Below, piece after piece: positions 35,701-47,914 of a DNA stretch of 64,000 nt. The notes under the pieces are model-generated. The model ran no database searches, was not told the origin of the DNA, and was given only the letters and a program-made list of their open reading frames with translations. The stretch is from Riptortus pedestris (taxonomy: Eukaryota > Arthropoda > Insecta > Hemiptera > Alydidae). How positions within the stretch are numbered: the stretch's first letter is position 1; each line of letters begins with the position of its first letter. The DNA lies in contig CM032228.1 in the NCBI GenBank assembly GCA_019009955.1, positions 102,466,001 through 102,530,000 on the forward strand. Reading direction: 5' to 3'. The position numbers and the translations under genes were made by a program.

Positions 35701-37955
35701 GATGCCCATCTGCTGGTAAACAAGCCACTCAAAATACTACTTACAAACATAATTCCTGGCATCACAGCCCTCCACATTCCAACACACTACAACTCATTCT
35801 CTTCCTTCTATTTATAAAATGAGACAGAGCACCTATTCAATAAACACAACGTAATAGACTTGTTAAGTTGACTTAACAAACCTTGCCAAATCTCTTCTAC
35901 TAAATATCAGTCGAGCGGGCAGGAAGGCCACTGGATAAAAAGACTATGTACACCATATTCCCTCCTTGTACTCAAATTAAATTAAACGTACAAAAATGTA
36001 TCTTATCTTTATTCATTCTCTAATTAAACTAAATTAGTGTGTTCATTGCAATAAGAACCTATTTTCTTACATAGCTTAAGATGTGGGCATTGCAAAACTT
36101 CCTTGTCCTCTCCTATTAAATAAAATGTATATTTATCTCTGATATATCCGGTCCAAATCGTCGGATAGAAAAATATCTAAGAGAATAATTAGAATAGAAC
36201 AATACATTTATAGGAATTATAATTTTTTCTATTCTTTAAGCCCACCCCCCTCTCCTATAGTCGATTTATTGTAGATCGAATTGGGAGGTACAGAACAAGA
36301 AATTACAATAATCTCTAATAGGAAATATTAAGACTCTAAGACTAGCTGTTTTTGAGTTATTAAAATTACATACATACGAATAGACGTCACTCCAAATGTA
36401 ATTAAAGTTGGTATAGGGTTCACAACTGGTAATTCCATTAAAATATGACAACCGACTTTTCGTGATTATAATCCCTCCTTTACTTCGTGCAAGAATCTAC
36501 TAAAATGCTTTAAGTTAATCTAAATAAATAGCTGGCTCAAGTGTTCGAGGTAGAGTCTTGTTTTATTTATTTTACCACTTTATTAATCTGACTGAAAGGA
36601 AACTCACTAGGTTTGATTAATAGATTTCCAGGGAGGACTGAATCGTTCGTGAGAGTGTTCTAGAAGTATACAGGAAGGCAAGGTTTTCTCCCAACCTCTT
36701 CCCTGATTGTAATGAGCTGGCGTTGATTACGACGGGGAGTTGAGAAGAAAACCTCCCCTTTATTACAGGTCATTAAGTTACCCTTCAGCCCTTCCCACTC
36801 GCTAAGGCAAAAAGAGGACGTCCTTAGGGAATGGAGACAAAAAGAAATTGAGATAAAAGAGTGAAAAAGTAGTCGGTACAGAGAAGGACAAAGAGAAGTA
36901 TCAAAAGAGGACTTTTAATTGAGCTATTAAAATAAACTATACAACTGGAAAAAGATTTCTCTTCCGATGAGTATTTAAAATACTGGACATGCCTAAAAAA
37001 TGTAAAAAAAAAAACAGTTCAATGAAGAGAAGTGGGAAAGGGATTGAAAATAAAAAGTATGCTAAGTGGAACTGAAAACTCTCCCACAGCGACTACATGT
37101 TACATTTTTTTTTCATATGCTCTTCAAATTTATGACTAAACGTAGAATATCCTCCAGGCTTGTTGGATTTTTATTTAAAAGGGGATTTTTCTTTCTCTTC
37201 CAAATGATTTAACTATTCGGCGATATTTTCCTGCAGTACATTTGAACATTACACGCATTTTGAACGTTTACAAGTGCAATGAGTACCTTTAAAAGATTGT
37301 CCTCCAAGTGGAAACAAATTGAATAGCCACGAACAAAGATTCTATACTCTTTGTAAAATCCTTTTTAATTAATAATTACTACTAATCTAAGGACACAACA
37401 TCGAAATTCAAATTATTTCAGTTGTTAGGATATCAAACAATAGTGCATCTCCCTCCACGATTAGATCTAACTTAGCTTAATATTCTATGTAAATGTGAAG
37501 CTAGAAATAATTTTTAAAATCAAATATAATAATAGGTTTATTTTTTATTATTAAGAGTTCATCGCCGTAGAGGAGAGGGGTCTCAATAAATTAATATATT
37601 AGGGGCTTGATTTAACATTCTGTGTTAAAAGGGTGATTTTAATACACAAAAAAAACTTTTAGGCGGTTCCTGCGTACATTTATTTGTTAATGGACTAACT
37701 ATATGACCAGCTCCACAAGATATAAGTTGCCTTCAGTGTTCTGCTAAGGTACGTGAGAAGTTTGTATTAAAGCAGATTATAGTTAATGGGAATCATTGTT
37801 ATTATGATATTGTGAACAACAGGAACCCTTGTTAATAAAATAGATAATTTATTAAACCCGGGAAATTACTAAATAAATAAAGTTAACATCTATCAAGGAA
37901 AAATATTATTCCAAACTGTATTTAGAATGGAGACTCTTGATCCAAACAAGAAAAT
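32760..37955. other. Longest stretch without recognised repeats; no gene confirmed
   Basis: An acceptor-like CCCCACATTTCAG near 33960 is followed by about 30 open codons (FTWNINGADVILFQNSITTI onward, ending TAG). A frame at 34200-34448 (+) starts at TTG, and its upstream acceptor is out of frame. Neither is convincing alone. No tRNA or rRNA was seen. Confidence 0.4.
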
Positions 37956-37958
37956 GTT

Positions 37959-38152
37959 CTGGATGTACACAGTAGGCCTGTTTTCTTCTACAATATGTTC
38001 TATTTTATTTTTCGACCGGCAGCCACTGTAGAAGCAAGTTCTCTCTAATGCTATTCAAAATAAGGCACTGAAGATGGAGCTGTTGCTCTGAAAGTGCACT
38101 CTGCCAAAATAAAACGTATTGTAGAGGAAATAGGTCTACTTTGTACATCCAG
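37959..38152 (+). mobile_element. Inverted-repeat element with intact hammerhead core
   Basis: The left arm 37959-38012 (CTGGATGTACACAGTAGGCC onward) and right arm 38106-38152 are inverted copies with scattered mismatches. The space between holds 'cgaccggcagccactg' and a complete type I hammerhead motif (38064-38105). Related to the 135-bp insertion at 39714, which lacks the left arm. Hammerhead motifs of this minimal type are known in terminal repeats of Penelope-like elements and in retrozymes. Confidence 0.6.
38064..38105 (+). ncRNA. Type I hammerhead ribozyme motif, all core bases present
   Basis: Stem I GGCA (38064-38067) pairs with TGCC (38102-38105). The core is CTGAAGA (38068-38074). 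Stem II GGAGC-TGTT-GCTCT forms five pairs. GAA at 38090-38092 follows. Stem III is AGTGCACT (38093-38100), very short as in PLE-type hammerheads. The predicted cleavage base is C38101, after a CTC triplet of NUH form. No catalytic base is missing. Activity is inferred, not shown. Confidence 0.7.
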
Positions 38153-38159
38153 ACTAATT

Positions 38160-39600
38160 CGTTCATCTACCTCCCAGCTTCTTTAGAAGAAGAGAATCTT
38201 CCTACAAGGAAATGGTATCTATCTCACCACGTGAATTTGTTCAGAAATGTTTAAACAATACTGAAGCTGATGTCTCTAATCTAGTTCTGAACACTGTTAC
38301 CTCTATTAAAAAATCTAGTTTTGTGTGCATGCTAATCTTACCGAACAGACTCTCCTTCAGAGTTCTCCTTATGTTCGTGAGCCGTCATAATAGTAGGCTC
38401 ATAAGCTGGCGGCAGAAGGATGGGGTAGAGAACACGTATCATTGGAAAGTGCCAGACTAAGCCTGCACACCTCGTAGGGTTATCTTCAATCTACTGACCC
38501 CGCCTTCACTTTTTGCACTGCACTCTCAATTTCTTTCACTCAGTTGCAGCTTTCCAAAAGTTATTTATGTGTTTATATCTGCTGCATCTTTTCTTCGTCC
38601 AAACTTTCTCTTTACTTTCTGTTAAGTTAAAATTAATTTTCTTCACTTTTTCTCCTGTAGTATAAGTTATGTCTGTTTAGATCTCTATGTCCCAAAAACC
38701 ATGATAAAAAAATTATACCTAATAAATGGGAGGAAAAGATTTCATTCGTCTGATTAGAACCCTTAAAATTAAAAGCATTATAGAGAGGCGCGTTTTTATG
38801 TTATCAAATCAATAGGTATAACCCAGTGCAAAATAAGAGGCGATGGCTAAACTCAAGGTGGTTGTTTGAATTCAAGCCGAATCGAGCCTAACGCTGCTGA
38901 GAGATGAGGAGGTTGAAGCTTAAGCCACGGCCATAGAGGGCTTCTTATGGGATCACCAGCTTTTTAGGGACTAGCTCTCTCCATGAACCCCAACAAAAAA
39001 AAAAGTCATCCACATAGGAGCTGTCTAAGGTTTCCCACGTGCTGGAGTGACACGTTGATGTCGTCAGCACACATTCTATTCTCTCATTTATGAACTGGGG
39101 TCGACATTTAAACTGGGCATGAATCAATAAGTGATTGAGTAGCTTCAAATGAAATAAGGTGTTATTTTTAAGTCTTAAACCTACTCAATTGCGGATTTCC
39201 CACTAGCTGCAACGGCAGCTTAAATAGCAGTTTAAATATAAATTTATGGTTTCAAATTTATGTTGGATATGAAGAATTATTTCTACATTTGCTTTAAGTA
39301 AAAACTGTGTTGAATGAAGTGGGCTTTACTGAAAGCTGAGAGAGCAAAAGCTCAAATAACTTCGTTATTATTTGAACAAAAGAAAAAGTAACAGTAGGAC
39401 ACTATTTTCTCGACAAGATTTATTATATAACGTTTGACCATATAACGGAGTTATTTAAATTTGGTTTATCTTCACTGGATAATTGTAAATACTTTGCAGG
39501 GTTAGGAACTACAAATAACTTCTTCAATATTCCAGCTAGTATACAATATCAAGTATACAGATTGATAGAAAATTCCTCCTTGAGTTTGAACTGGCCACAT
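38160..39600. other. No gene confirmed
   Basis: A frame at 38212-38460 (+, 82 codons, true ATG) begins MVSISPREFVQKCLNN just past the hammerhead element. It could be the N-terminal leader of an element ORF, but nothing identifies it. The rest is unassigned. Confidence 0.3.
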
Positions 39601-39713
39601 TTTAGCAGATTTCCCTTGAGGGAAATCGGCTATTGAGGTTGTACTCATGACGGAATTTTCGAAATTTTTCTTCAAATGTCCATCGATCCTACCTAGTAGA
39701 TGACGAAAATGAG

Positions 39714-39848
39714 AGTCGCCCGGCAGTCGTGGTCCAGGCAACGCAGCTTTAATCAGCAGGCACTGAGGATGGAGCGTTGACTCCGAAAGTGCACTCTGCA
39801 TAATATTAAAAAAACAGTAGAGGACTTGGCCTTCTTATTGATCCTTAT
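39714..39848 (+). mobile_element. 135-bp hammerhead-bearing insertion with 8-bp target duplication
   Basis: AAAATGAG occurs at 39706-39713 and 39849-39856, flanking the insert exactly. Removing the insert and one copy restores a normal HINE-A 3' module. The insert matches the right part of the 37959-38152 element (CGGCAG, hammerhead, CAGTAGAGGA) but lacks its left arm, as expected for a 5'-truncated retrotransposed copy. Confidence 0.75.
39760..39799 (+). ncRNA. Type I hammerhead ribozyme motif, all core bases present
   Basis: Stem I GCA (39760-39762) pairs with TGC (39797-39799). The core is CTGAGGA (39763-39769). Stem II is GGAG-CGTTGA-CTCC. GAA (39785-39787), short stem III AGTGCACT (39788-39795) and cleavage base C39796 follow. 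Stem II differs in sequence from the 38.1-kb copy yet still pairs. Confidence 0.65.
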
Positions 39849-39868
39849 AAAATGAGGTCCGTTCAAAA

Positions 39869-39915
<47 letters not shown>

Positions 39916-39916
<1 letters not shown>

Positions 39917-41729
39917 TAGCTAAGGTACCCGGCGATGCCCGGGAAATCATTGTTTACTTATTAATGATGGTATTTTGATAGCAAGGATTCAATGTGTACA
40001 ATTACACTTCCATCCAAGACGTAATGGTTTTCCGAAATAGCCAACCCTGAAGGGTAACTTCAGGGGATTGATATAATAGAAATTTTAGTTTTGAAGAATA
40101 AATGAAAATATGTTCCTAATCTATCCCTTTAGACTTTTTGACTCACCTTTTTTCAATACTCGTAATTCAAACCATAATCATGGGTAGCATTTATTACAAT
40201 TAAATATCATCTATAATGAACATATTTCCTTTCAAAAGCCAATCTGAGCTCATATAACATTAGGCAAAGATTTTGCACGTAAGATTATATTTGTAATAGT
40301 GAATCACACTGGAAACTACTTTCAGTAATGCCAGACGGGAAATTAGTAAACTCAATTATCTAGTAAGGCTCCATTCATCTTCCGCTCCCGCATGAGACTT
40401 CTCAAAATTCTTCTACTTAAATTATTGACTCAAAACATTATTTTAATAATTTATCTACTGGATGGAATTAAATAATAGAGGTACCCTGAAAATATCATAT
40501 AATATACGCATATTGTTTAAACGCATATTGTTTTTTGTCATAATGACATTACCATTAACGTTTAATTATTATGATAGCACATATTTGTTTTAATAACATC
40601 AAGGTACATTATACAAATTAAATAATGGAAATGCTCTTATAGTTTATATTTCTATTGGAAATAAATAACAAAGCTATTTTCTAGGAAAAATAAATAAATG
40701 AGGAGGGGGTGACGAAGATTTATACCTCACTAATCCGAATCATACTTTGAACTATCATATAAGACGAAAACATAACATCATTTGTCATAGTATTCATTTA
40801 TTAAAACCCCTTAAATGAGTACTAATATAATTATTGCCTCCCGTTTAGCGTATATCCCGTGTTTACTTCATTTTACGACAAAAGTGAATGCACACATAAG
40901 TTACTCTAAATAACAAAGTAAACCACTTTTGTTATGTGCATGTTTGCCGAAAAACAAATAGAAAATAGAAAAACCGAGTTTTTCATTTCAGCCTCTCTTA
41001 TAATCCCCACTCCCCTTTGAACCTAAAATTTTTAATATAGCTTATAATCATGGAAGAATTAATGCTAATTCACACACCGAGTTTTGCTAAGTTCGATTCA
41101 ATCGTTAGTGCCCAACAAAATTATTTGCTCCCGCTTTAGATTTTAGTGTATATCTCGTTTATACTTGTCTATACGACAATAATGAATAAAACAAAAGTTA
41201 CTTTAAATAGAAAAATAAACTACTTTTGTTATGTTCATATTTGCCGAAAAAGCAATAGGAAACGAAATATCGCTATTTTTAAATTCAGCCCTCCCTTATA
41301 ACCCCCACTCCTGGGCGTCCCTAGAAATGTTAGTATGGCTTATTATTATGAAAGCGTTAGTACTAATTCACATACAGAGTTTGGTTTAATTCGGTTTAGT
41401 CTTTAGTGCCAAATAAAATTGTGGACTCCCGCTTTAGTTTACAGCGTATAACTCAATTATGCTTCCGTATACGGCAAAAGTGCATATAACAAAAGTTACT
41501 CTAAATAACAAAATAAACAACTTTTGTTACGTGCATCTTTCCTGAAAAAGCAATAGGAAACGAAATATCGCTATTTTCAATTTCAGGCCTCCCTTATAAC
41601 CCCCACTCCTGCCCGTCCCTAGAAATGTTAGTATGGCTTATTATAAGGAAGGCGTTAGTGCTAATACACATAGCGAGTTTGGTTTAATTCGGTTGAGTCT
41701 TTAATGCCAAATGGTTACAATTTTATATT
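39916..41729 (-). mobile_element. Helitron H2, non-autonomous
   Basis: The minus-strand 3' end is hairpin CCCGGGCATCGCCGGG, then TACCTTAG and CTAG (39916-39919), followed by T. The 5' end is near 41729 (TATAAAATTGTAACC). About 900 bp of 3' sequence differs from H1, so this is another subfamily. Tandem monomers occupy the 5' half. The GTTT-containing 5' section seen in H1 is missing. No coding. Confidence 0.7.
40833..41710 (-). repeat. About 295-bp Helitron monomers, about three
   Basis: Inverted monomer starts (complement of 'aggagtgggggttataaggga') lie near 41015, 41313 and 41610. Unit content matches H1, including the ACAAAAGTT / AACTTTTGT hairpin. Confidence 0.75.
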
Positions 41730-41734
41730 AGAAT

Positions 41735-42625
41735 TGCATAAAGAATAGATAGGGTTTGTAGGGAGGTTTTTATATATATTATAAATAATAATGGGCCTAA
41801 TATTAAACCTAAGGTAACCCCGCAAGTAATATTTTGCTATTCTGAGATAATGTTCTCAAATAGTATTTGGCAACTACTTATTGTTACATAAAAGCAAGAA
41901 AGTTCATGAGTAATGTCCCTTATTCCATCCTTTTATTATATTATATACAGTTATATCTTCCAGATAATTATTCAGAGCTGAAGTAATAGACTTTTCTCGG
42001 AGACCGTATCGCTGCTAGGCCAGTAGGACATGTTCTATTAAATATGTTATTAGTCGATTAAATATTTATATAGCAATGTTTTGTTAAGTAAAAAGTAGTT
42101 ACAAACCGATAGTGTTAAGCCAGTCCCCTTCTTTTTAATTTAAAAAACCAAAGAGAGATTAAGTTCATAGACATATAAAACAATGAGTTCTCAAAAGTTC
42201 TTTTTATATAGGGTAATTGTTTATTCTTTTGCTTGATCTATGTAATACAATTGCAGCTTAATTTCATTATTAATTTAGGATAAATTGATTTCATGACTAG
42301 ACTTCGTAGCGGAATCTTTTAATATATGATGTGAAACCCGACCGGCTAAGGGATCAGTTAGGTTTTATTTCAAATAATGTATATCTACAATTTGCATTGC
42401 AGTTCTATAAATTAAACAAGAAAACATGTCCCTTTAGCTTAATCCTACTGAGTGCGAATCCCAATTACACTAATGGAAGAACTATTTGAGAAATAGCACT
42501 CTCTCAGAATTCTTTAATGTTTATACTCTGAAGAGGAACAACACCCTCCCCCCTCGCCTCAGTCCATCCAGTGGAACTCAGAGAGTTACTAATCGGAATA
42601 TTTCAGTCTCAGAGGAGACTTGCAT

Positions 42626-42667
<42 letters not shown>

Positions 42668-43545
42668 ACACACACACACACTCGCACGCACGCACACACT
42701 ATTAATAGATTTAATTGAATTAATTCGAATGTTAAAGGAGAAACGGTGTAGTGGAAATAAAAGTAAAAGGAATACTAAATAATTAAGGAGGACAGTAACA
42801 AGTGGGAAGGGCTCCCTAAGGGCTTATCAATGGAAGGCAGGCCCTAATAATTTGTCTGTTCAGGCAAGTTTGTGGAGATAGAAGAAAGTTCTTTCAGTAG
42901 GAACTCCCAGGCCAGTTGGACGGCATAACTCCTTGGCTGCCGTAACTTAACTACTCATGGATAGGTTAATAAGTTACAACTGTCTCTTCCAACTTGGTTC
43001 CACTTTCTTTATTCCACTTTCTCAACTCCTGTATTAAAGGCACAAGTTTTAAAAGGACAAAGTCAAAGAAAGAAGTCCAAATATTGTTGCAAATGAAAAT
43101 GGAACGTGGAAATTGTTTAAAACTTTCTTTAGCCCAGCCTGACATTATCTCCATTAATCCCTCATGTAAGCTCATTTAGTCTGAAGGAAAATTAATGAAA
43201 AACTCGAACAATGTGTCAATTATAATTGACTCCACAAATTATTTATGAGCCTACACATAATTCCTCGGATGTTTGGCATTAAACAAAAGAACTCGGGCTA
43301 GGATTGTTTTAAAACTGACCACAACATTGACCAATTAACCTATGGCCTATACAAATTAATCTGAATAGGGCAATATGCTATCGTTGGAAGGAACGCTTTT
43401 TTGATTCAATATAAGGGAACAGCTTTGTGCATAAACACAAATAAATTTTCTTTCATTATATATTTATCACCAGTTAATCATCAAATGAGTGATAGTTTTT
43501 TTGGAAATTCTTTAAGGATATCCTTGTGATTTACTCTGTTGCACT
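41735..43545. other. No gene seen
   Basis: Contains a (CA)n microsatellite at 42630-42690, whose translation gives a false His/Thr-rich frame, and a weak SINE-head scrap near 42445-42470 (GAGTGCGAATCCCAATTAC). Confidence 0.5.
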
Positions 43546-43547
43546 TA

Positions 43548-43700
43548 ATATACACGGTCCTCTTAAAGTGACGAGTGTGATTCCCATCTAGGCAATACAA
43601 ATGTAGTTAGTGAAGATCTCACTAACTCAATGAAATCCTTAGGCCTATGCTGGCTAGAAAAGCGTGGTAACCTGCAGATAACTCGTAGCATAAAGTGAAC
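43548..43700 (+). repeat. tRNA-derived SINE copy
   Basis: B-box-like GTGTGATTCCCATCT, then 'ctcactaactcaatgaaatccttag' and GCTGGCTAGAAAAGCGTGGT, AACCTGCAGATAACTCG. Block order as in the 63010 copy. Confidence 0.6.
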
Positions 43701-43934
43701 ATTAATAAATAGTCTTTAAAAGGGTAGATTGTTTTGTCCTTATAATTATGAAGTATTTTTATATTTATTAATTGTTTTTGACATGTAATCCTTTTAACAG
43801 GAACTTGCTTAAGAGTGTGATAATAAATTGGATACCCTTTTAGGAATGATCTAATTATTCTGAAGTAAAGAAAGCAGTTTCTACGTTGTTTTAGGACGTA
43901 TAAAGCGTTCTTTTTGAAATTATTTTCCTGCTGC

Positions 43935-44860
43935 CTTGCGCTACGATGGAATGCCAAGTAAATTATCAAAAACATGTAATCGTTAAAATATTCAATGAGG
44001 CTTTTGTTGATCCTATTCCTCCTCTCCCAACAGCTACACGAATCCAACCAACCTCCCTGGTAGAAACCAGGACATCCTGGGACCAAAACATCCTTAATCT
44101 AACCCACACTAGCTCTTCGAAACCTGTAAAACCTAATGCTATCACCTGAGAACTAACCTTCCAAATGTTCAGCAGTGCCATCTTCATTACCACATTTAGG
44201 GCACGACCCCCAAACCATCCTATTTGTTTCTAATTAAAAGAATACAGTCCTTCCCAGAATATCCTCAACGTAATCTCCTCAAGTTAACTAAGGCTCTATT
44301 ATTAACCTTAAATACCGTGCTTCCTTTGACAGCGTCATTTCAGATCCAAATAAACTCAGCACCCTGAACCCTTTCAGGAGCCTTTCTTGGAAAATAATTT
44401 CAAGGTTGTCTTGTTTTGATCCAGACTTGTAATTCATTCTTGACTAACGTCCAAGCATCACTTGTACTTATCCTGCCAAAAGCCCTTTAACCTCGAAGAA
44501 TATCCACATCTGTGAAGAACAGTACACCTGTAAAGAACTTTTTGCTGGCATCACTTTACGGTAGGCATTTTAAGTCCGGTGTTTAAGTATCTCCGCTAAT
44601 AATTAATTGATATAGGAAACTTATGCTAATTCATGTCTGGCGCAATTTGGCATTCCTGTAGAATGTAATCCAACGGTGAACCTTACGATATTTATCATAA
44701 GTCCTTTCTAAGCTTTTCTGAAGAAGGACTGGTAAATACCATTCACTCCGGGGGCTCTGGGAGGCTTAGAGCTGACCAAAGCCCGTTCAAACCTCTCCAA
44801 TGCTGCTATTTATTCGGACTTTCTTTGAGGAACCCCTATTATTGCTTGCTCCAGTCCTCA
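43935..44860 (-). pseudogene. Decayed non-LTR reverse transcriptase
   Basis: The minus strand, descending from about 44850, shows ALVSSKPPRAPGVNGIYQSF (the RT 'KaPGpDGI' region). Further on come KGFRVLSLFGSEMTLSKEAR and YLRLIIEP (the 'evKYLGvilD' region), then VWGSCPKCGNEDGTAEH, a zinc-knuckle-like end. Stops and frameshifts are frequent and the YXDD core is not legible, so it is old and inactive. The order fits I/LOA/R1-type elements. It is more decayed than the other element fragments here. Confidence 0.55.
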
Positions 44861-44864
44861 ACTG

Positions 44865-46200
44865 ACTTCTTACTCCTGTGGGAATTGAGTCTCCATAGAG
44901 TTCTATTCTTCTCATAGAGTAGAGGTTCCCTCTACATTTTCTGTCCAACTCCCATCATACGAGCCTAGGACACAAGGCCCCCAAGTCATGTATTTGTGTT
45001 TAGTATTATTTTTGTAAGTTTTTCACTCTTAGAAATGCCATTTGTAAATCCAGTAATTTCGTCAACTATCTTTCTGAAATACATTTTCCAGGAAGAGCTT
45101 GGCCCTTTGGGAAAAACGTTTATTTATTCATTCGTCTTCTTGTTTTGCAGCCTCATCATGCCTAATCTGGACCAGAAATAAAAATAAAATTACGAACTTA
45201 GTCCATTCTTGTTATAACATTCTTTCTATTGTTTTCCGGCGTTTAGTGTTGTCCCGAAGATTTTTTTTTCCTTTTTCTTTTTGGTGTTATACATTATGAT
45301 GTCTACTAGAAAGATTTCGACAAAAAAATTAGTTTAGAAATTAGTTTTGAGGTGAACCTAGGAATATAGTTAAATGTAACTCAACAACACTGCGTTTCAG
45401 CATATTTCTCTTATAACAAATTCTCTTCTCGTCCCTTTTTATTTTGTGCGCAACTGGGATGATTGTTGCTTTAAAAATTGTCCGTAGCCTAATATAGATT
45501 TAATTATAAGATACCTAAGTCCAAAAACTTAAAAAAACGCTTGCTTGAAGGTAATACCTCTCTCTAAAGAATATAAATGAATTTAATTTTAATTGCGTTG
45601 ATGCTCTGGGTGAAAAAATAATCTTAAATCTGTGATGTGATTTGTTATTTGACCTTTAGCCTGTCATATATATGCGTGAATTATTTGGTGGTGAAGAAAA
45701 TATTTATATAGTCATTTATGTTTGGCCAGCTATATAGGCCACATAAAATTATTGTTCATATCTATGAAAAGAGTAATGAAAAGGATAAATGTGATAATTA
45801 TTCATATTCCTGACAACGAAAAGAATATTTGTCGAGGTGTCATGAAAGACAGAATCTCTTGACATCTGTCATCTTTATAGCATTAAGGATCACTTGGTTT
45901 GGATTGATGTACGAGGTCAGTCACTTGGGTCTTTAACTAATCGCTCTCTGATAAGAATCTTAACTGATGCCCTCAAATCGGGCTTAAATCCGTTTAACGT
46001 CTCATGCTTGTTTGTTTACAATTTTATACCGAATTAGACACTGCTTGTCACATCTGAATCAGTAATTGAATATTTATCCTTATGTTCATGGCATCAATCT
46101 GGATTGAAATTTGTTTGTATAAATAATTTGACAGTTGCATTATTCTCTAATGAACTGGCTTACAGCACTATTCACTCTTGACATTTGCACGGATCTAGGC
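44865..46200. other. No gene seen
   Basis: AT-rich. Short overlapping frames at 44996-45299 follow a splice-like TTCTTGTTTTGCAG but end quickly or run into poly-T. No recognisable repeat. Confidence 0.45.
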
Positions 46201-46204
46201 TCTT

Positions 46205-46985
46205 AGCAGTGTTCCATAAAGTACGCCCCTCCCCCCTCAAAAAACATTTTACCATTTACCATTTCGTGCCGTCGTTTAAAAATAGCCAATAAGGGCCTAA
46301 AAAAATTGGGACAGAGATGGCGATATCTCATATTCTTTTTTCGATAGCTCACTAAATAAAATACGTATTTAAACATGACTTGAAATTTAATCTGGTCATG
46401 AGTTGTTAGTGACATATTACCTTAAAGTGATAATACAGGAATCTTCTGAAAAATGACGTTAAAAAAAATAAAATAAAACACTCCATTAATATCCGAGATA
46501 CAGCAAACCGGACAGAACAATTACAGTAACGAACTTATTAATAAGTTTTAAAGCTTCATAAAAAAAAAAAATAAACTTTCCCCATCAATGTCGGCTGAAA
46601 ATAAATAATGGTTTCCCGTCGAAATATAATAAGCTAAAACACTAAATAAACCCACATTTAAAACATGGTGATAAATCTTTTTTCTGCACAGTGGAAAAAC
46701 AGAATATGAGATATCATCAGCTTGTAATTCCAGGGCGTAGTAATATTGCTTTATTCCTCATCGTCCGTCAGATCGAAAATGTATGAGATTTTTTCACCAA
46801 AGGTGTGCGTTTCTATTGTAAATTCCAGACGTAGGTGTGTTTGAGAAGAACGGGAAAAGGTTAGAAAGTTTACTTCACCGCCAAAAGCAACTTTATTCGA
46901 CATAGCTAAGACATGTCAAGTTTGATTTTAAAACTATTTTAAAAAAAAATTGGTTGGGAAGGTTTTTTAAGCACTCTGTATAATA
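46205..46985. mobile_element. Possible MITE with imperfect ends
   Basis: The left end AGCAGTGTTCCATAAAGTAC and the inverted right end ACAGAGTGCTTAAAAAACC are loosely similar, and both are followed by C-rich sequence. No clear target duplication, no second copy in this window and no coding. Speculative. Confidence 0.25.
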
Positions 46986-47090
46986 TATATAGTTTTGAAT
47001 GAATTTCATTTTCGTCATCTCCTGGGTAGGATCGACGGACTTTTGAAATAAAGGTATCGCGTTACGAATAAAACCTTATAATTAATCACA
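46986..47090 (+). repeat. HINE-A 3' module fragment
   Basis: ATAGTTTTGAATGAATTTCA then TTTTCGTCATCTCCTGGGTA and 'ggatcgacggac' match the 3' module. The end hairpin is lost. Confidence 0.6.
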
Positions 47091-47091
47091 T

Positions 47092-47910
47092 AGCAATCTA
47101 ATTATAAAAATCATTCTTCCCATAACTTTCTTCTTTAGCTCTTGTATTGTGTTTAATCGTGTCAGGTTCTATCTCTGAAACATAGTTTACAATCTAGGCA
47201 AAAGTTTGGTAAAACTGAGAAGATTAAAAGCAATAATATTCTATAATCACCTAATAGTTTAGCATTTTAAAGCACCCATAAATATGGCTGAATAGGGCGT
47301 AACCGGGAAATTATTAAAACAAGAATGTAAATTAATTTATTTTATATCTTTAAGGCCGCAAATAGCGTCTATGATAGTGACAAAGGTCTATGTCCTACAA
47401 GCGCCTAGTATTTAGATTATCTAGAAAAGGACAACTACATTTACTTCGGCAGTATGAATGAGTAGAGGAAAGGATAGAAATAAATACTGCTCAGAGAGAT
47501 AAGAGCCCTGTCGAACCCCAAAAAAGTGACACCCATTATCCTATCGTCTTAATGTAGAAATTATTACAGCCGCTCTTTATCAGATCGGCCTATCATGGCT
47601 ATCAATTTCTATCTCTGACAGTCTCCTGAGAGCTGCTTACATAAATTAATGCTCTGCATTGACTCCATTCCAAATAGACATGTATTCGCTCACTCCTTCA
47701 CTATGCGATATTTGAGATTCCAAGAACACGACCGGACAAGCAAATGACTTCATGGGATAAAATCATTTCCTAGTTTCTTGATATAGCAGTGATTCAATAC
47801 TATCACGATTATCCATGTCTTATAAATATCCCTGGCTAATAAGGGTATACATCCTGTTTCGCTATTAGCTATTAGCGAGGACCTTTTTTTTAGCATATTT
47901 TCCTCAGGTG
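47092..47910. other. No gene seen
   Basis: Mixed AT-rich sequence with no long frame and no recognised repeat. Confidence 0.5.
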
Positions 47911-47914
47911 GACA

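Larger units (their letters stand above)
39602..39915 (-). mobile_element. HINE-A 3' module, split by a small insertion
   Basis: On the plus strand TTAGCAGATTTCCCTTGAGG starts the inverted 3' hairpin. The module runs to 'gatgacgaaaatgag', is broken by the 135-bp insertion, and resumes 'gtccgttcaaaactgta' into (TA)n at 39872-39915. The rest of the HINE-A is replaced by Helitron H2. Confidence 0.7.

Noticed and set aside
36677..36765. Imperfect inverted repeat (AGGTTTTCTCCCAACC / GAGTTGAGAAGAAAACCT)
   Set aside because: Mismatched arms and no target duplication or second copy, so not supported as an element.
42486..42782. His/Thr-rich 98-codon frame
   Set aside because: The centre is a (CA)n microsatellite; no supporting features.
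43622..44086. The longest open frame in the window (154 codons, minus strand)
   Set aside because: Its C-terminal end lies in a SINE, its N-terminal part overlaps a decayed reverse transcriptase in another frame, and its start is a non-ATG codon. A chance frame.
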